A stretch of DNA of 19,712 nt, from the NCBI GenBank assembly GCA_051886215.1, contig JBJEXX010000044.1, positions 1 through 19,712 of the forward strand, written 5' to 3'. Position 1 is the first letter of the stretch. Every line of letters starts with the position of its first letter. Under the pieces are notes generated by a model. It made no database searches, was not told the origin of the DNA, and saw only the letters and a list, made by a program, of their open reading frames with translations. A program made the translations under genes and the position numbers. Origin of the DNA: JBJEXX01 sp051886215 (GTDB lineage Bacteria > Bacillota_I > Bacilli_A > RF39 > UBA660). Below, one piece after another: positions 5,832-13,924 of this stretch.

Positions 5832-7953
5832 CATATTTTTGAGATAACTTAATAGCTAATTTTGTGTCTTTATTAATTGTATTTCCTTCTGGTATACTTT
5901 GTTCAGTTACATAACCATTTCCTTCAAAAGTTACTTCTATTCCCGCTAAAGAGCAATATTTTTTTACATCTTTTTTACTCCAACCATTCATATTTGGCAT
6001 TTTTATTTGTCCATTTGTTAATAAGAAGACTTTTTCTTTAGAATTTATAGTAGTATTTTTAGATGGATATTGATCTATAATCTTATTACCATCACCTATT
6101 ACCACACTTTTAATATTATTATTGTTTAATTCAGTTACTGCATTATCTTTATTTTGATTAATATAAGATTTAACTTTGTAATTAGTTATATTTTCTTTAC
6201 TTTCTTCTACATTTATATCAATATTATAGTAAGTTGTTATATTTTTTATTATTTGTTTTACAGCATTATTCACAGCGTAACTAGAACCACCTGCCGGTCT
6301 ATATAAAGAAGTATATAAAATTATTTTTGGATTATCTTTAGGATATATAGCAGATAAAGATGAAACAATATCGCTAGCTCCTCTTAGATAACCACCATTT
6401 TTAGTATCCGCAATTTGAGCAGTACCTGTTTTTCCAGCCAAAGCATAGCCTTCTAATCTATATAATACTCCTGTATTACCACTTACATTAACAGTATCAT
6501 ACATCAAATCTTTCAATTTATTAACAGTTTGTTCACTAGCAACTTGTTCTATTTCTTTTCTTTGATTTTTATAACTAACTTCATTTGTACTATGATCTTT
6601 TATTTCAGATATTATATATGGAGATAAAAGAGTTCCTTTATTAGTTAAAGTAGTTAAAGCTTTAATATTTTGAATTGGTGTTGTTGTAATACCCTGTCCA
6701 AAACTAGCATTAAGTATTTCTGTTTCATAAGTAAAATTTAAACTACCACTTACTTCATTAGGCAATTCTATTCCGGTTTTAGAACCAAAACCTAATTTTT
6801 TATAAAAATTTCTTAAATAATTACCACTCATCTTATTAACTAAATTCATAGCTGCGACATTACTAGACATTTGAAAACCTTTATCATAAGTAATATATCC
6901 CCAACCATTAGGATCCCAGTCATTAATTACAGTTCCATCTTTTGCAGTATAACTACCAGATCTGTAAGTTTCACTTCCATTATATACTCCAGCTTCCATT
7001 GCAGCCATAAAACTCCAAATTTTCATAGTTGACCCAGGTTCATAAGCTTGCGCAACATTATAATCTAAATAGTTTGTTATATTTCTAGTATTAGGATTAA
7101 AAGAAGGAGAAGAACTAGAAGCCAATATAGCCCCGGTATTAGCATCCGCAATCATAATAGTAAACCAATCATACTTAGAATTTTTATAAGCATCTTTCAT
7201 AGCGTCATCTACTATTAATTGAACTGATTGATCGATTGTTAAATAAATATCTTCCCCATCTACAGCGTCTTGAACAATTTCTTTAGTTCCTGGTATCTTA
7301 TATCCTTTGGCGTCTTTTTGATATTCTATAAATCCGTCAGTACCACTAAGTTGTTCATCATACAATTTTTCAAGTCCCATCTCACCTACTATATTACCAT
7401 TTTCATCTTGTTTAGCGTATCCTAAAGTATATGATAAAAAGTCCCCATTAGGATAATATCTTTTTTGATTTTCAATAAAATCCAATCCTGGAAGATTTAA
7501 CTCTTCTATTTTAGATTTAGTAAGTTCAGTAAGTCCTTTCCCTTTAGAACCAAATTCTGTTTGATATACATCTTTATTTAATAAATCTAATATTTTTTCT
7601 TTATCCATACCCAAAATAGGCGCAAGTTTTTCAGCAGTTAATTCTTTATCTACAACGTGTTGTGGTTTTTTAGAATCAATTGTTCTACTATCAGATAAAT
7701 ACGCAATAAGTGTATATGATGAAACATTTTCCGCTAAAACATTGCCATTACAATCATATATAGTACCACGTTTAGCTTGAATAGTTTGTCTTTGTGTAGT
7801 TCTCTTACTAGCAAATTCTTGTAAATCTATACCATCAACTTTCGGAGATAACGAAAGATACACCATTCTACCTATAATTAAGGCAAAAGAAAAAAGACCA
7901 AAAACAAGCACTAATTTATTAAATTTAACTTGATTCCTAGCCTTTTTTTTCAT
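5824..7953 (-). CDS. pbpB: Class B penicillin-binding protein with PASTA domains (PBP2B/SpoVD type)
   Basis: This 709-residue protein is the division transpeptidase that cross-links septal peptidoglycan together with FtsW. A short basic cytoplasmic tail and one transmembrane helix (about 13-36) are followed by the dimerisation domain, with the typical RGTIYDCNG at about 62-70. The transpeptidase motifs are STMK (catalytic Ser 308), SSN at 363-365 and KTGT at 508-511. Two PASTA domains close the protein (about 588-648 and 649-709); in this family they bind peptidoglycan or muropeptides. All catalytic motifs are intact. ATG 7953 follows AGGAAG by eight bases and is preferred over a GTG at 7962. 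It is the last gene of a short dcw cluster and ends in a terminator, so mraY, murD and the rest are not downstream here. Confidence 0.95.
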   Translation of the reverse strand: MKKKARNQVKFNKLVLVFGLFSFALIIGRMVYLSLSPKVDGIDLQEFASKRTTQRQTIQAKRGTIYDCNGNVLAENVSSYTLIAYLSDSRTIDSKKPQHVVDKELTAEKLAPILGMDKEKILDLLNKDVYQTEFGSKGKGLTELTKSKIEELNLPGLDFIENQKRYYPNGDFLSYTLGYAKQDENGNIVGEMGLEKLYDEQLSGTDGFIEYQKDAKGYKIPGTKEIVQDAVDGEDIYLTIDQSVQLIVDDAMKDAYKNSKYDWFTIMIADANTGAILASSSSPSFNPNTRNITNYLDYNVAQAYEPGSTMKIWSFMAAMEAGVYNGSETYRSGSYTAKDGTVINDWDPNGWGYITYDKGFQMSSNVAAMNLVNKMSGNYLRNFYKKLGFGSKTGIELPNEVSGSLNFTYETEILNASFGQGITTTPIQNIKALTTLTNKGTLLSPYIISEIKDHSTNEVSYKNQRKEIEQVASEQTVNKLKDLMYDTVNVSGNTGVLYRLEGYALAGKTGTAQIADTKNGGYLRGASDIVSSLSAIYPKDNPKIILYTSLYRPAGGSSYAVNNAVKQIIKNITTYYNIDINVEESKENITNYKVKSYINQNKDNAVTELNNNNIKSVVIGDGNKIIDQYPSKNTTINSKEKVFLLTNGQIKMPNMNGWSKKDVKKYCSLAGIEVTFEGNGYVTEQSIPEGNTINKDTKLAIKLSQKYGV

Positions 7954-7970
7954 TAATTTCACTTCCTAGT

Positions 7971-8270
7971 TTAATTATCTTCAATAGATTTTATATTACT
8001 ACTATTATAACTTAAACCCTGATTTTTTGCAACTTCTTGAACTTTATCTAAACTTGCAAGTTCTCCTATTTGCATATTTAATCCTTCATTAGTTTTACTT
8101 TGTGTTTCTATTTCTTTTTTTATTTCTTCTACATCGTAATTTATTTTAGATAAAGTTGCTTTTGAAAAAACAATTACAACTGGAAAAGAAACTGCTAAAA
8201 CAATTGCGAAAGTATATAATAATTTTTCAAATTTTGACATTTTTAATTTCTTTTTAGTTCTTTTTTTCAT
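7971..8270 (-). CDS. ftsL: Cell division protein FtsL
   Basis: This 99-residue bitopic membrane protein has a lysine-rich cytoplasmic tail (about 1-17), one transmembrane helix (about 18-36, YTFAIVLAVSFPVVIVF) and an extracellular coiled coil (about 42-75) ending in LASLDKVQEVAKNQGLSY, which is typical of FtsL. FtsL pairs with DivIC and FtsQ/DivIB at the septum and activates the FtsW-PBP pair. Sequence conservation in the family is low, so the call rests on architecture and on the position between rsmH and pbpB. The start codon lies four bases beyond the rsmH stop, and the AAAGGA site is inside rsmH. Confidence 0.9.
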   Translation of the reverse strand: MKKRTKKKLKMSKFEKLLYTFAIVLAVSFPVVIVFSKATLSKINYDVEEIKKEIETQSKTNEGLNMQIGELASLDKVQEVAKNQGLSYNSSNIKSIEDN

Positions 8271-8274
8271 AATA

Positions 8275-9198
8275 TTACTTTATCCTTTCTATTACTCTTA
8301 ATGTAGAAGATCTACTTCTATTATTATTTTCTATTTCTTCTTTTGACGGTTTTATCGCTTTATTAAAAACCAATTTATAATTAACTTGATATTCTTCTGG
8401 TATTTCTGGAAGTCCTTTTACTAATTCATTTACTTCAGTCATTTCTTTAAAAATCTTTTTTACTATTTTATCTTCTAAAGAATGAAATGTAATAACTGCG
8501 CATCTTCCTCCAACAGAAAGTAAACTTATTGCGTCTTTTATACTACTTTCCAAAATATCAAGTTCATGATTAACTTCTATTCTAATTGCTTGAAAGATGA
8601 CTTTCGCTGGATGTTTTTTACGACGAACTTTTTCTGGAACAGAATTCTTTATTATTTCAGCAAGTTCTAATGTGGTTTCTATAGGTTTTATTTCTCTTTG
8701 TTTTACAATATTTTTTGCAATACTTCTAGAATATTTATCTTCGGCGTATCTAAAAAATATATCAACTAATCTTTCATAAGAATATTCATTTACAACATTA
8801 TAAGCTGAAAAATCACTATCCAAATCCATACGCATGTCAAGAGGTGCATCTTTATGATAACTGAAACCTCTATAATCATTATCTAATTGTGGACTAGATA
8901 CTCCCAAATCAAATAATACTGCATCCACACTTTCAATATTTCTTTTAGAAAGTTCTTCTTTCATATTAACAAAATTACTTTTAATAATAGTGAAATTATC
9001 ACTTATAGTTTCTAACTTTGTCTTACTATACGCAATCGCTTCACTATCTTGGTCAAAGGCGAAAAGACAACCCCTTCTTATTCGCTTTAGGATTAAGCTA
9101 CTATGTCCTGCATATCCTAGTGTCGCATCAACAACAACACTATCATCTTTTAAATTAAGTGCATTCACACTTTCTTCTAATAAAACACTAATATGCAT
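8275..9198 (-). CDS. rsmH: 16S rRNA (cytosine(1402)-N(4))-methyltransferase RsmH (MraW)
   Basis: This 307-residue SAM-dependent methyltransferase modifies C1402 in the decoding centre of 16S rRNA. The opening MHISVLLEESV is typical of the family. Motif I VDATLGYAGHS is at 23-33, FDQD follows at about 48-51, and VLFDLGVSSPQLD at about 94-106 carries the family-specific catalytic region. HPAKVIFQAIRIEVN and ITFHSLEDKIVK further on are diagnostic. The length is normal (about 310). GGTGATAA precedes the ATG at 9198. The gene overlaps nothing, but it lies eight bases after mraZ and four before ftsL, in the conserved dcw order. Confidence 0.97.
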   Translation of the reverse strand: MHISVLLEESVNALNLKDDSVVVDATLGYAGHSSLILKRIRRGCLFAFDQDSEAIAYSKTKLETISDNFTIIKSNFVNMKEELSKRNIESVDAVLFDLGVSSPQLDNDYRGFSYHKDAPLDMRMDLDSDFSAYNVVNEYSYERLVDIFFRYAEDKYSRSIAKNIVKQREIKPIETTLELAEIIKNSVPEKVRRKKHPAKVIFQAIRIEVNHELDILESSIKDAISLLSVGGRCAVITFHSLEDKIVKKIFKEMTEVNELVKGLPEIPEEYQVNYKLVFNKAIKPSKEEIENNNRSRSSTLRVIERIK

Positions 9199-9206
9199 AT
9201 TATCAC

Positions 9207-9644
9207 CTAAAAATCTATATTTCCCGCAAATAAATTTTCAGCGATATCGGACATATCTTCCTCGTTTTTAGTAAAGAATTCATCCCAACCATCTTGTGAC
9301 CAAATTTCAAGACGATCTCCAACACCTATAATTACACATTCTTTTAGAATATTCGCATATTCAATAAGAGGTGTAGCTATATTTATACGTCCAGTTTTAT
9401 CGAATTCTACTAAAGTCGCACCAGATAAGAAAAAACGATTAAAACGGCGGGCATCACTTTTTGTAAATGGAAGTTCATTTAATTTTGAAGTAATTTTTTC
9501 CCAAGTTTCTTTTGGATAAACAAATAAACATTTATCAAGACCCCTTGTTATAACTACTTCATTACCTAATTCACTTCTATGTTTAGATGGTATTATTAAA
9601 CGATTTTTATCATCAATATTATGATGATATTCTCCCATAAACAT
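9207..9644 (-). CDS. mraZ: Transcriptional regulator MraZ
   Basis: This 145-residue protein has two SpoVT-AbrB-like DNA-binding repeats, opening with MFMGEYHHNIDDKNRLIIPS and carrying the second repeat around FDKTGRINIATPLIEYA. MraZ forms a ring-shaped oligomer that binds repeated boxes before its own gene and controls the dcw operon. Possible starts run from 9677 to 9638; 9644 is chosen because it gives the family's normal N-terminus and has GTGGGGG seven bases upstream. Starts further upstream would run through the operator repeats. It is the first gene of the mraZ-rsmH-ftsL-pbpB unit. Confidence 0.95.
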   Translation of the reverse strand: MFMGEYHHNIDDKNRLIIPSKHRSELGNEVVITRGLDKCLFVYPKETWEKITSKLNELPFTKSDARRFNRFFLSGATLVEFDKTGRINIATPLIEYANILKECVIIGVGDRLEIWSQDGWDEFFTKNEEDMSDIAENLFAGNIDF

Positions 9645-9653
9645 AAGCATCCC

Positions 9654-9678
9654 CCACTTTTTTCCACTTTCTACCACT
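9654..9678 (-). promoter_or_regulatory. Three MraZ boxes, 10-bp period
   Basis: On the minus strand AGTGG occurs three times at exactly ten-base intervals (plus-strand CCACT at 9654-9658, 9664-9668 and 9674-9678). Direct repeats of this kind before mraZ are the established MraZ binding site. The AAAGTG-type box is close to the form described in Mollicutes. The box nearest the gene overlaps the ribosome binding site. Confidence 0.8.
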
Positions 9679-9689
9679 GGCTTACTTAT

Positions 9690-9718
9690 ATCTTATCTAA
9701 CAAGATTAAAAAAGTAAA
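9690..9718 (-). promoter_or_regulatory. Candidate mraZ promoter
   Basis: On the minus strand TTTACT (9713-9718) and TAAGAT (9690-9695) are separated by 17 bases. Transcription would start near 9683, directly before the MraZ boxes. The -35 match is only moderate. Confidence 0.4.
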
Positions 9719-9726
9719 TAAATTTT

Positions 9727-9760
9727 CAAAAAAAAATAACAACTTTACGTAAAGTTGTTA
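9727..9760 (-). terminator. Intrinsic terminator after recO
   Basis: A 22-base perfect palindrome (9738-9759, AACAACTTTAC with its complement) is followed on the minus strand by about ten T, broken once. It lies two bases beyond the recO stop and separates the recO operon from mraZ. Confidence 0.92.
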
Positions 9761-9761
9761 A

Positions 9762-10499
9762 TTAATTATTTATTTTCTTCAAATTTTTAATAAATGATTT
9801 ACTCTTAAGATAAAGACCTGTATATTTATCATAATAATTATCTATAAACTCATTTAATTCTTTTTTTACAGAATCACTTATACTGAGTTTTGTAATTTTT
9901 TCTATATCAACATAATAAAACATTCTAATTAATTTAAACATTTTATCACTATATATTTTTTCATTTGTATGACAATTTTTACAAACATATCCACCAGAAT
10001 CAACATCTATAGTAACTATATCATCTGTATTACCACATAAACTACAAGCATCAATTACTGGCATTATACCCAAAACATCTAATAGTTTTATTTCTAAAAT
10101 ATTAGTAATTATTTCTGGATCCATTCCTTCTTCTATTTTTTTTATACTATCAATATATAAAGAAAAAATATTTTCTTCTGTTTGTTTTGAAACTTGATCT
10201 ACAAGTTCAGTTATATAAGATAAATAAGTTATTTTATCTATATCTGATCTTATATTCTTAAAACTATCTATTAAATCAACATCTATTAAAGTAGAAAGTC
10301 CATCTTTCTTATAATATATATGAAAATATCCATAAATAAATTTTGTACTGACACTTCTAAGAGAACTTTTTGTTTTTCTACATCCTTTAGAAATTAATCC
10401 AATTAGTCCATATTCTTTTGTCAAAATATTTAATATTTTACTTGATTCACTATAATTAGTTTCATTAATTATTATTCCTTCTACTTTATCTATTGTCAT
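9762..10499 (-). CDS. recO: DNA repair protein RecO
   Basis: This 245-residue protein loads RecA, with RecF and RecR, onto SSB-coated DNA in gap repair and anneals strands. The N-terminal OB-fold carries the family pattern KVEGIIINETNYSESSKILN and ILTKEYGLIGLISKG. A helical domain and a zinc site follow, with cysteines at 152, 155, 173 and 176 (ACSLCG and YVCKNC). The length matches Firmicutes RecO. The gene follows yqzL by four bases. A GAAGTGAT ribosome binding site includes the yqzL stop, so the two are coupled. It is the last gene of the yqfC-to-recO operon. Confidence 0.95.
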   Translation of the reverse strand: MTIDKVEGIIINETNYSESSKILNILTKEYGLIGLISKGCRKTKSSLRSVSTKFIYGYFHIYYKKDGLSTLIDVDLIDSFKNIRSDIDKITYLSYITELVDQVSKQTEENIFSLYIDSIKKIEEGMDPEIITNILEIKLLDVLGIMPVIDACSLCGNTDDIVTIDVDSGGYVCKNCHTNEKIYSDKMFKLIRMFYYVDIEKITKLSISDSVKKELNEFIDNYYDKYTGLYLKSKSFIKNLKKINN

Positions 10500-10503
10500 G
10501 TAA

Positions 10504-10587
10504 TCACTTCTTTTCTGATTTCTTTTTTAATAAATAATATTCTATTTCTCCTGTTTCTTTAAATAATTCCCAAAATAGTTTATCCAT
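10504..10587 (-). CDS. yqzL: YqzL family micro-protein
   Basis: A 27-codon gene fits exactly between era and recO. Its product MDKLFWELFKETGEIEYYLL plus a lysine-rich tail matches the small YqzL family found at the same place in Bacillus (era-yqzL-recO). The role is unknown; it may be a single amphipathic helix with conserved aromatics. The ribosome binding site AGAGGTG is good, and the stop lies next to the recO start. The ribosome binding site and start codon lie in one arm of a 10-base inverted repeat (10586-10621), which could reduce translation when folded. Confidence 0.85.
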   Translation of the reverse strand: MDKLFWELFKETGEIEYYLLKKKSEKK

Positions 10588-10621
10588 ATTTTCACCTCTA
10601 TTAATATATTAGTGAAAATAT
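10586..10621 (-). promoter_or_regulatory. Hairpin masking the yqzL ribosome binding site
   Basis: On the minus strand ATATTTTCAC and GTGAAAATAT pair perfectly over ten bases around a 16-base loop. The downstream arm contains the 3' part of the AGAGGTG site and the first two bases of the ATG. It lies just beyond the era stop codon. Confidence 0.55.
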
Positions 10622-10628
10622 TTATTTT

Positions 10629-11510
10629 TTATTCATTTTTTAAACCTAATTCTATTAAATATTTTTCTTTTTCTCTCCAAGATTTAATAGTTTTGACAAA
10701 TATTTCTAAATAAACCTTTTTTCCTAATAAATTTTCTATATCTATTCTAGCCTTAGTACCAATTTGTTTTAACATTTGTCCATTTTTACCTATAATAATT
10801 TTCTTTAAAGAATCTCGATCCACAATAATAACAGCATTGATATTTACAATATTATCCTCTTCTTCAATATTTTCAACCATACATGTTACTGCATGTGGAA
10901 CTTCTTTGTCTGTATATCTTAAAACTTTTTCTCTGATTAATTCCGCAATCATAAAATTTTTAGATACATTAGTTACAATATCATCTTCATAATATTTAAC
11001 ATCATCTTTTAAATATGGAATTATAGTATCAATTAAGTGCTTAACATTATCTCCCTTTAAAGCAGATATTGGTACAATTTCTTTAAAATCATATAAATCT
11101 TTACATTCATCAATAATACCTAATAAATTTTCTTTTTTAATCCTATCTATTTTATTAAGTAAAAGAATTACATCTTTTTTTTCATTTTTTAAATTTTCTA
11201 AAATAAACTTATCGCCCTTACCTATACCTTTTTCAACATCTACTATAAATAATACTAAATCAACATCTTGAATCATAGTATAAGCTTCTTTATTCAAAAT
11301 ATTACCTAATTTATTCATAGGTTTATGAATACCTGGAGTATCTATAAATACTATTTGAACTTCATTAGTAGTATAAATACCTTGTATTATATTTCTAGTT
11401 GTTTGGGCTTTGCTAGAAGTAATTGCCACTTTTCTTTCTAAAATATTATTTAATAAAGTGCTTTTACCAACATTTGGTCTACCTACTATACTTACAAATC
11501 CACTTTTCAT
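10629..11510 (-). CDS. era: GTPase Era
   Basis: This 293-residue GTPase binds the 3' end of 16S rRNA and helps assemble the 30S subunit. The GTPase motifs are intact: GRPNVGKS at 10-17, the TT of switch I (about 37-38), DTPG at 57-60, NKID at 119-122 and a SALKG G5 motif. The KH domain in the last 90 residues carries IIGKNGQMLKQIGTKAR. The length is normal (about 300). AGGTGATAAT precedes the ATG. The gene begins eight bases after a metallopeptidase-like gene and is followed by yqzL and recO as in Bacillus. Confidence 0.97.
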   Translation of the reverse strand: MKSGFVSIVGRPNVGKSTLLNNILERKVAITSSKAQTTRNIIQGIYTTNEVQIVFIDTPGIHKPMNKLGNILNKEAYTMIQDVDLVLFIVDVEKGIGKGDKFILENLKNEKKDVILLLNKIDRIKKENLLGIIDECKDLYDFKEIVPISALKGDNVKHLIDTIIPYLKDDVKYYEDDIVTNVSKNFMIAELIREKVLRYTDKEVPHAVTCMVENIEEEDNIVNINAVIIVDRDSLKKIIIGKNGQMLKQIGTKARIDIENLLGKKVYLEIFVKTIKSWREKEKYLIELGLKNE

Positions 11511-11518
11511 ATTATCAC

Positions 11519-12526
11519 CTATTTTGCCATACTTTCTTCTAAATTTTGATAAGATTCAATTAATTGTTGTGGATAAAATTGTGGCTTATTTATTTCTTCC
11601 TTTAATTGAGTTCCTACTACTTCATAGAATAGATCTTCCCCTATAACATCTTTTCCATATTTATTAATTGATAAATTATAAAGATATCTACCACACTCTT
11701 TTATACGATCATCATCATTATGAAATTCATCTATCCACTCCATGCATCCAGTTCTATCTAAGCGTTCAAATAAACCATCCGCTTTTCTAATAAAAGCCAT
11801 TGATTGACTTCTATCTGAATATTTTGCCATTTCATCTATTAAACCTTCAAGATTGCCATTATAATAAAATTCTTTCATTTTATCAATTCCTATTACTTTA
11901 CTTAAACACTTAGCAAATTGATAACTTACAGGATACGCAATACCAATTATTTTACCATCTATGTTTTTGTATGGTTCATTATCAAATATTTCTAAACTAG
12001 TTAAAAAATCTGTCATTCCTTCGTTAAGTCCTTCTCCTATGGGATTAGTTGCATAAAAACCTTTTTCATCTTCTTCTATATCATAATGAGATAATCCAGC
12101 ATCAACACAATCTCCTCTATGGAAATATGATGAAAAGTGATTCATTTCATGAAGAGCGGCATGAATATTATTATCTTCTACTGATAATTTAATATTATAA
12201 TCATCATCTAACAAATGAAATCTATTTAAATTTTCAACCTTTCCAGATTTATCTTTAGATATTTCAAATCTATATTTTAATAAATTTGTATATAAACAAG
12301 CCTTATTAACAAGAGGATCTTCTAACAAATGCGCTAATGCGGTATATAATTTTGGAATTGAATTATTTCTTAAATTTTCTAATAATCTTTCTAAGGAATA
12401 ACTATCATCATTTTTAAAAAAAGCTTTTTTACCTAATTCTTCTTTTACTAAACTATATCCATTCCTTAACATAGTTTCCACTAATAATCTTTGTTTTTCT
12501 TCATTTAATTGTTCTTTTATTTCCAT
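11519..12526 (-). CDS. Putative zinc metallopeptidase, paralogue B
   Basis: This 335-residue protein has HEMNH at 126-130 (HExxH) and NEGMTD at 168-173, which resembles the NExxxD helix of thermolysin-like gluzincins. There the Glu is the third zinc ligand and the Asp orients the active-site residue. I do not recognise a named family. No signal peptide or membrane segment is visible, so it is probably cytosolic. It is a clear paralogue of the gene just upstream: both open with LNEExQR, share LYxxLxKYxF, the H-E-x-N-HFSS block, the NEGxTD block 43 residues later, and YQxAKCLxKxIGxDKM. The start overlaps the upstream gene by 26 bases and has a GGAGG site. The substrate is unknown, and the enzyme could have lost activity. 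Confidence 0.75.
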   Translation of the reverse strand: MEIKEQLNEEKQRLLVETMLRNGYSLVKEELGKKAFFKNDDSYSLERLLENLRNNSIPKLYTALAHLLEDPLVNKACLYTNLLKYRFEISKDKSGKVENLNRFHLLDDDYNIKLSVEDNNIHAALHEMNHFSSYFHRGDCVDAGLSHYDIEEDEKGFYATNPIGEGLNEGMTDFLTSLEIFDNEPYKNIDGKIIGIAYPVSYQFAKCLSKVIGIDKMKEFYYNGNLEGLIDEMAKYSDRSQSMAFIRKADGLFERLDRTGCMEWIDEFHNDDDRIKECGRYLYNLSINKYGKDVIGEDLFYEVVGTQLKEEINKPQFYPQQLIESYQNLEESMAK

Positions 12527-13514
12527 ATACTAATCCTCCATAGCTATCTTCAAAATAACTTTTAATTTTATCTTCTATTTGTTTAGGAACACCTTTTCTA
12601 TTTACGTACTTTATATTTATATCTTCAATTATATCACTACCATATTTATTAATTGATAATTGTTTTAAAAATTTACTACATTCTAAAATATTTATATTTA
12701 ATTCTCTATTACTTGGTTTATATTTTTTAGAATCAACTATCGAGAAATAATCTAAATAATCAAAAAATATTTTAGCATCTTCTTCATTAGAATATTTAGC
12801 TATTTCATTGAATAAAGAATAAAAATTCCCACTATAATACCAATATTTCATCTTATCATGACCTATAATCTTATCTAAACACTTCGCATATTGATAGCAG
12901 ATAGGATAACCAACTACCATTACTTTGTCACCAGCTTCTTTACAAGGTTCTCCACCAAAAACTTGAAGAGATGTCATATAATCAGTATATCCTTCGTTTA
13001 TACCAGTTCCCGCAATATATTTTTCATAACTACCTTTATTAGAATATACTCTTTTACTAGTTTGAAACCCACAATTAATATTTGAACCATCAACAAAAAA
13101 AGAACTAAAATGATTAAATTCATGCATCGCAATAAATAAAGAATCATCCATAACAGAATAATCTAAATGATAATCATTACTCTTATCATCAAATACACAC
13201 TGAACACATCCACAAAAATTAGGATCTATAATTTTATTCTTAAATTTATATTTGCTTAAATTACAATATAAGTTTTGCCTATTAACGTCATCTTCTTTTA
13301 GCACTTTATTTATACAAGTAAATATTAAAGGGAACTTATTATCATTAATATTATCTAATAATATTTGTAAATCATAACTAGGATCATCTTCAAATCCAAG
13401 AATTCTAGAAAAATAAGTCCTATTCAATTTTATATCATTACTAAGAAATCCAATAACCCTTATTCTTTGTATTTCTTCATTTAATTTCTGATTTGTTTTC
13501 ACTTTTACTTTCAT
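12501..13514 (-). CDS. Putative zinc metallopeptidase, paralogue A
   Basis: This 337-residue protein carries HEFNH at 131-135 and NEGYTD at 173-178, at the same spacing as in the next gene. The same thermolysin-like gluzincin architecture is therefore inferred. It differs by a cysteine-rich patch FCGCVQCV (about 100-107), which might bind a second metal, and by several extra cysteines. No export signal is seen. ATG 13514 is preferred over 13520 because AGGA lies six bases upstream. It follows dgkA by eight bases. The pair occupies the position where Bacillus has cdd (cytidine deaminase), so it looks like a lineage-specific insertion and duplication in an old operon. The function is unknown. 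Confidence 0.72.
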   Translation of the reverse strand: MKVKVKTNQKLNEEIQRIRVIGFLSNDIKLNRTYFSRILGFEDDPSYDLQILLDNINDNKFPLIFTCINKVLKEDDVNRQNLYCNLSKYKFKNKIIDPNFCGCVQCVFDDKSNDYHLDYSVMDDSLFIAMHEFNHFSSFFVDGSNINCGFQTSKRVYSNKGSYEKYIAGTGINEGYTDYMTSLQVFGGEPCKEAGDKVMVVGYPICYQYAKCLDKIIGHDKMKYWYYSGNFYSLFNEIAKYSNEEDAKIFFDYLDYFSIVDSKKYKPSNRELNINILECSKFLKQLSINKYGSDIIEDINIKYVNRKGVPKQIEDKIKSYFEDSYGGLVYGNKRTIK

Positions 13515-13522
13515 AGACATTC

Positions 13523-13924
13523 CTACTTAAACAATAATATAATTTTAGGAACAAATATAATTATTCCTATAATAAGCGCAACTAAAGCAAATATACCTAC
13601 CGCAGTAGATGCAGTATCTTTAGCTATTTTAGCAAGAGGATGTTTATTAGGCATCACCATATCAACAATAGCCTCAACCGCAGTATTTATAAATTCACTA
13701 CTTATAACACAACCAATGATTATTAAAGTAAACATCCATTCATATTTATTAATTTTTAAAATAAAACCTAAAACTATAACTATAAATGCCGCAATGAAAT
13801 GAATAATCATACTTTGTTCATTAAGTAATGCATATTTAAATCCTTCAAAGTTATAAGTAAAACTTTTAAAAAATCTTTTTATTCCTAATTGTTTAACTCT
13901 TTTATCTTGTAATGGCAAACGCAT
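13523..13924 (-). CDS. dgkA: Undecaprenol kinase / diacylglycerol kinase (DgkA)
   Basis: This 133-residue integral membrane kinase has three hydrophobic helices (about 39-57, 63-82 and 108-130). Between the second and third are the family motif SSEFINTAVEAIVDMVMP and the basic AKIAKDTASTAVGI. In Gram-positive bacteria this enzyme phosphorylates undecaprenol, recycling the lipid carrier of cell-wall synthesis. ATG 13924 has an ideal AGGAGG six bases upstream, inside the end of ybeY. The two genes overlap by 23 bases. The order ybeY-dgkA-era is conserved in Bacilli. Confidence 0.94.
   Translation of the reverse strand: MRLPLQDKRVKQLGIKRFFKSFTYNFEGFKYALLNEQSMIIHFIAAFIVIVLGFILKINKYEWMFTLIIIGCVISSEFINTAVEAIVDMVMPNKHPLAKIAKDTASTAVGIFALVALIIGIIIFVPKIILLFK

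Noticed and set aside
8990..9271. Plus-strand reading frame antisense to rsmH and mraZ
   Set aside because: It lies opposite two well-conserved genes and has no supporting site or recognisable product.
12501..13514. Paralogue A as a relic of cytidine deaminase (cdd), given its position and cysteines
   Set aside because: It lacks the HAE and PCxxC motifs of the deaminase; the HExxH-NEGxTD pattern shared with its neighbour explains it better.
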